The notes below the pieces were generated by a model, which did not search any database, was not told the origin of the DNA, and saw only the letters and a list, made by a program, of their open reading frames with translations. DNA of 53,886 nt from Paludibacteraceae bacterium (GTDB taxonomy: Bacteria; Bacteroidota; Bacteroidia; Bacteroidales; Paludibacteraceae), in contig JAFSTO010000047.1 in the NCBI GenBank assembly GCA_017450435.1, positions 1-53,886 of the forward strand. The letters are read 5' to 3'. The position numbers were made by a program, and so were the translations under genes. Positions 52,972 through 53,886 of the stretch are shown one piece after another (positions within the stretch are counted from its first letter, which is position 1; each line of letters begins with the position of its first letter).

Positions 52972-53679
52972 TCACTCTTTCGCGGCATCGCGTATCACCA
53001 TGGAGGCGAGGGTCAGACCAAAGACAGCAGTAATATGTATTAATGTGCCGTTGGCGCGTGGTTCGTCATGGTTAGTCAGACGGTTCTGCAACAGCTCGTC
53101 GCTATACACGCAACTAAACTTGGCTGACGGATAATTACCCGCTTTTCTAAAACGCCTTCTCAAGGCGGCAGCTAATGGGCATCCGTTCACCTTCCAGAAC
53201 TCCGCCACACGAATACGCGAAGGGTCGGACTTCAATGCTGCTCCCATCGACGAAAACAGCCGCACGTGTAGAGATGTGGCGTGCAGAATAAGGTTAGCCT
53301 TATCCTGCAGACTGTCAATAGCATCTATCACGTAGTCATACCCTTCAAGGTCGTAAGAAGCTGCTGTGTCGGCAGAATATCTCTGCTGACGCGCAACAAT
53401 TTCCGCCTCAGGATTGATTTCCATCAGGCGCCTGCGCATCACCTCCACCTTCGGCTGTCCTATAGTAGAAGATGTTGCCGGTAACTGACGGTTGATATTA
53501 GAGATAGCGACGAGGTCGTTATCAACCATAGTGAGGTGAGTGATACCGGACCTCACCAGCGCCTCAGCGCACCAGCTGCCCACGCCACCTACTCCGAAGA
53601 TGATGACACGCTTCTCTGCCAGACTATTCATTGCCTGACTGCCCAAGAGTAACTCTGTCCGACTGTATATTGGACTCAT
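52972..53679 (-). CDS. tcdA: tRNA threonylcarbamoyladenosine dehydratase
   Basis: A 235-residue E1/ThiF-type ATPase that cyclises N6-threonylcarbamoyladenosine at position 37 of ANN-decoding tRNAs (ct6A). The nucleotide-binding GVGGVGS (29-35), the DNDLVAISNINRQ segment (53-65; metal and ATP contacts) and VIDAIDSLQDKANL (about 111-124) are typical, as is the RVAEFWKVNGCPLA region. The start is set at 53679 because the promoter (53711-53742) lies inside the longer frame from 53763. Length is near the 260-270 of E. coli TcdA but lacks its C-terminal membrane-associated tail. Confidence 0.93.
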   Translation of the reverse strand: MSPIYSRTELLLGSQAMNSLAEKRVIIFGVGGVGSWCAEALVRSGITHLTMVDNDLVAISNINRQLPATSSTIGQPKVEVMRRRLMEINPEAEIVARQQRYSADTAASYDLEGYDYVIDAIDSLQDKANLILHATSLHVRLFSSMGAALKSDPSRIRVAEFWKVNGCPLAAALRRRFRKAGNYPSAKFSCVYSDELLQNRLTNHDEPRANGTLIHITAVFGLTLASMVIRDAAKE

Positions 53680-53710
53680 ATTTTGTAAATATTGAACATC
53701 GATTACAGTA

Positions 53711-53742
53711 CAAAGGTACGTCTTTTTACTGACATACGCAAA
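53711..53742 (-). promoter_or_regulatory. Promoter of tcdA
   Basis: On the minus strand TTTG at 53742-53739, a 20-bp spacer and TACCTTTG at 53718-53711, an exact consensus. Transcription should start near 53704, about 25 nt before the ATG at 53679. Confidence 0.75.
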
Positions 53743-53745
53743 CAA

Positions 53746-53784
53746 AAAGAGGCTGTCTAACAAGTTTTGTTAGGCAGTCTTTTT
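53746..53784. terminator. Terminator upstream of tcdA for a gene beyond the right edge
   Basis: Bases 53746-53763 pair with 53767-53784 over 18 bp including three G-U pairs, with a 3-nt loop. On the minus strand it ends in TTTTTGTTTG, suited to ending a transcript entering from the right, only a few bases before the tcdA -33 box. Confidence 0.7.
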
Positions 53785-53857
53785 ATGTATACGATCGGCG
53801 AATGGATGTCTGTAAGAATTTGTGAATGGTAGTCGTATTTTGATTAGAAAAAAATAG

Positions 53858-53886
53858 GCTTTCTTGCTTATTTTCAACAAGAAAGC
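53858..53886. repeat. Inverted repeat at the right edge of the window
   Basis: GCTTTCTTG (53858-53866) and CAAGAAAGC (53878-53886) form a perfect 9-bp stem with an 11-nt loop that touches the window end. It may be part of a longer structure continuing outside. No gene is visible between 53680 and the end. Confidence 0.45.

Noticed and set aside
1-53886. CRISPR arrays, tRNA or rRNA genes, insertion sequences and prophage.
   Set aside because: I looked for spaced direct repeats, cloverleaf-like stretches, transposase motifs and phage structural genes and saw none that I could support by reading.

Overview
The window looks like the chromosome of a member of the order Bacteroidales, probably Prevotella-like or a related gut or rumen lineage. 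Supporting signs are promoters of the Bacteroidetes type (a TTTG-like -33 box, about 19-20 bp, then TAnnTTTG), few Shine-Dalgarno sites, many lipoproteins and glycoside hydrolases, the parA-parB-DUF5683-MltD gene order, a long PPi-dependent phosphofructokinase, an IspG with an insert domain, and C-terminal tails that resemble type IX secretion sorting domains. I see no rRNA, tRNA, CRISPR array, insertion sequence or phage gene. Species cannot be fixed by eye.

Layout. 0.2-7 kb (minus strand): a DUF2723 membrane protein, guanine deaminase, an NfeD/SPFH membrane pair and a small exported protein. 7-9 kb (plus): a patatin-like lipase overlapping thiL. 9-19 kb: an envelope-sugar locus. A minus-strand operon (GT4, hddA, gmhA and a fused HddC-GmhB) makes GDP-heptose. 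It diverges from a plus-strand operon with kdsD (Kdo precursor), a fused PP-loop/cytidylyltransferase, a CDP-glycerol-type glycerophosphotransferase and two glycosyltransferases. This is the most unusual part of the window. 18.7-27.7 kb (minus): parA, parB, DUF5683, mltD, a MerR regulator, then GH53, YfhO-like and GT10 genes joined by stop/start overlaps. 27.9-31.4 kb (minus): deoD, a sugar-1-phosphate nucleotidyltransferase, wecB and an unknown lipoprotein.

31.6-39 kb (plus): a carbohydrate operon of GH13, GH53, GH2 and GH13, without a SusC/SusD pair, aimed at beta-1,4-galactan and alpha-glucan. 39-46.3 kb (minus): an exported alpha/beta hydrolase and an unknown exported protein behind PPi-phosphofructokinase, then ispG, a NUDIX hydrolase and ribosomal protein S1. 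46.6-52.8 kb (plus): a short nucleosidase-like protein, a large unknown membrane protein with EF-hand-like loops, argR, an F5/8-CotH exported protein and a uridine-phosphorylase-type enzyme. 52.9-53.7 kb (minus): tcdA.

How they fit together. Heptose, Kdo, glycerol-phosphate and glycosyltransferase genes probably build and decorate the LPS core or a surface glycan. The hydrolase cluster feeds hexoses to glycolysis, where PPi-PFK acts. Guanine deaminase, DeoD, the Udp-type phosphorylase and the nucleosidase-like protein make a nucleoside-salvage theme scattered through the window. Several start codons were set from promoter positions rather than from the longest reading frame.
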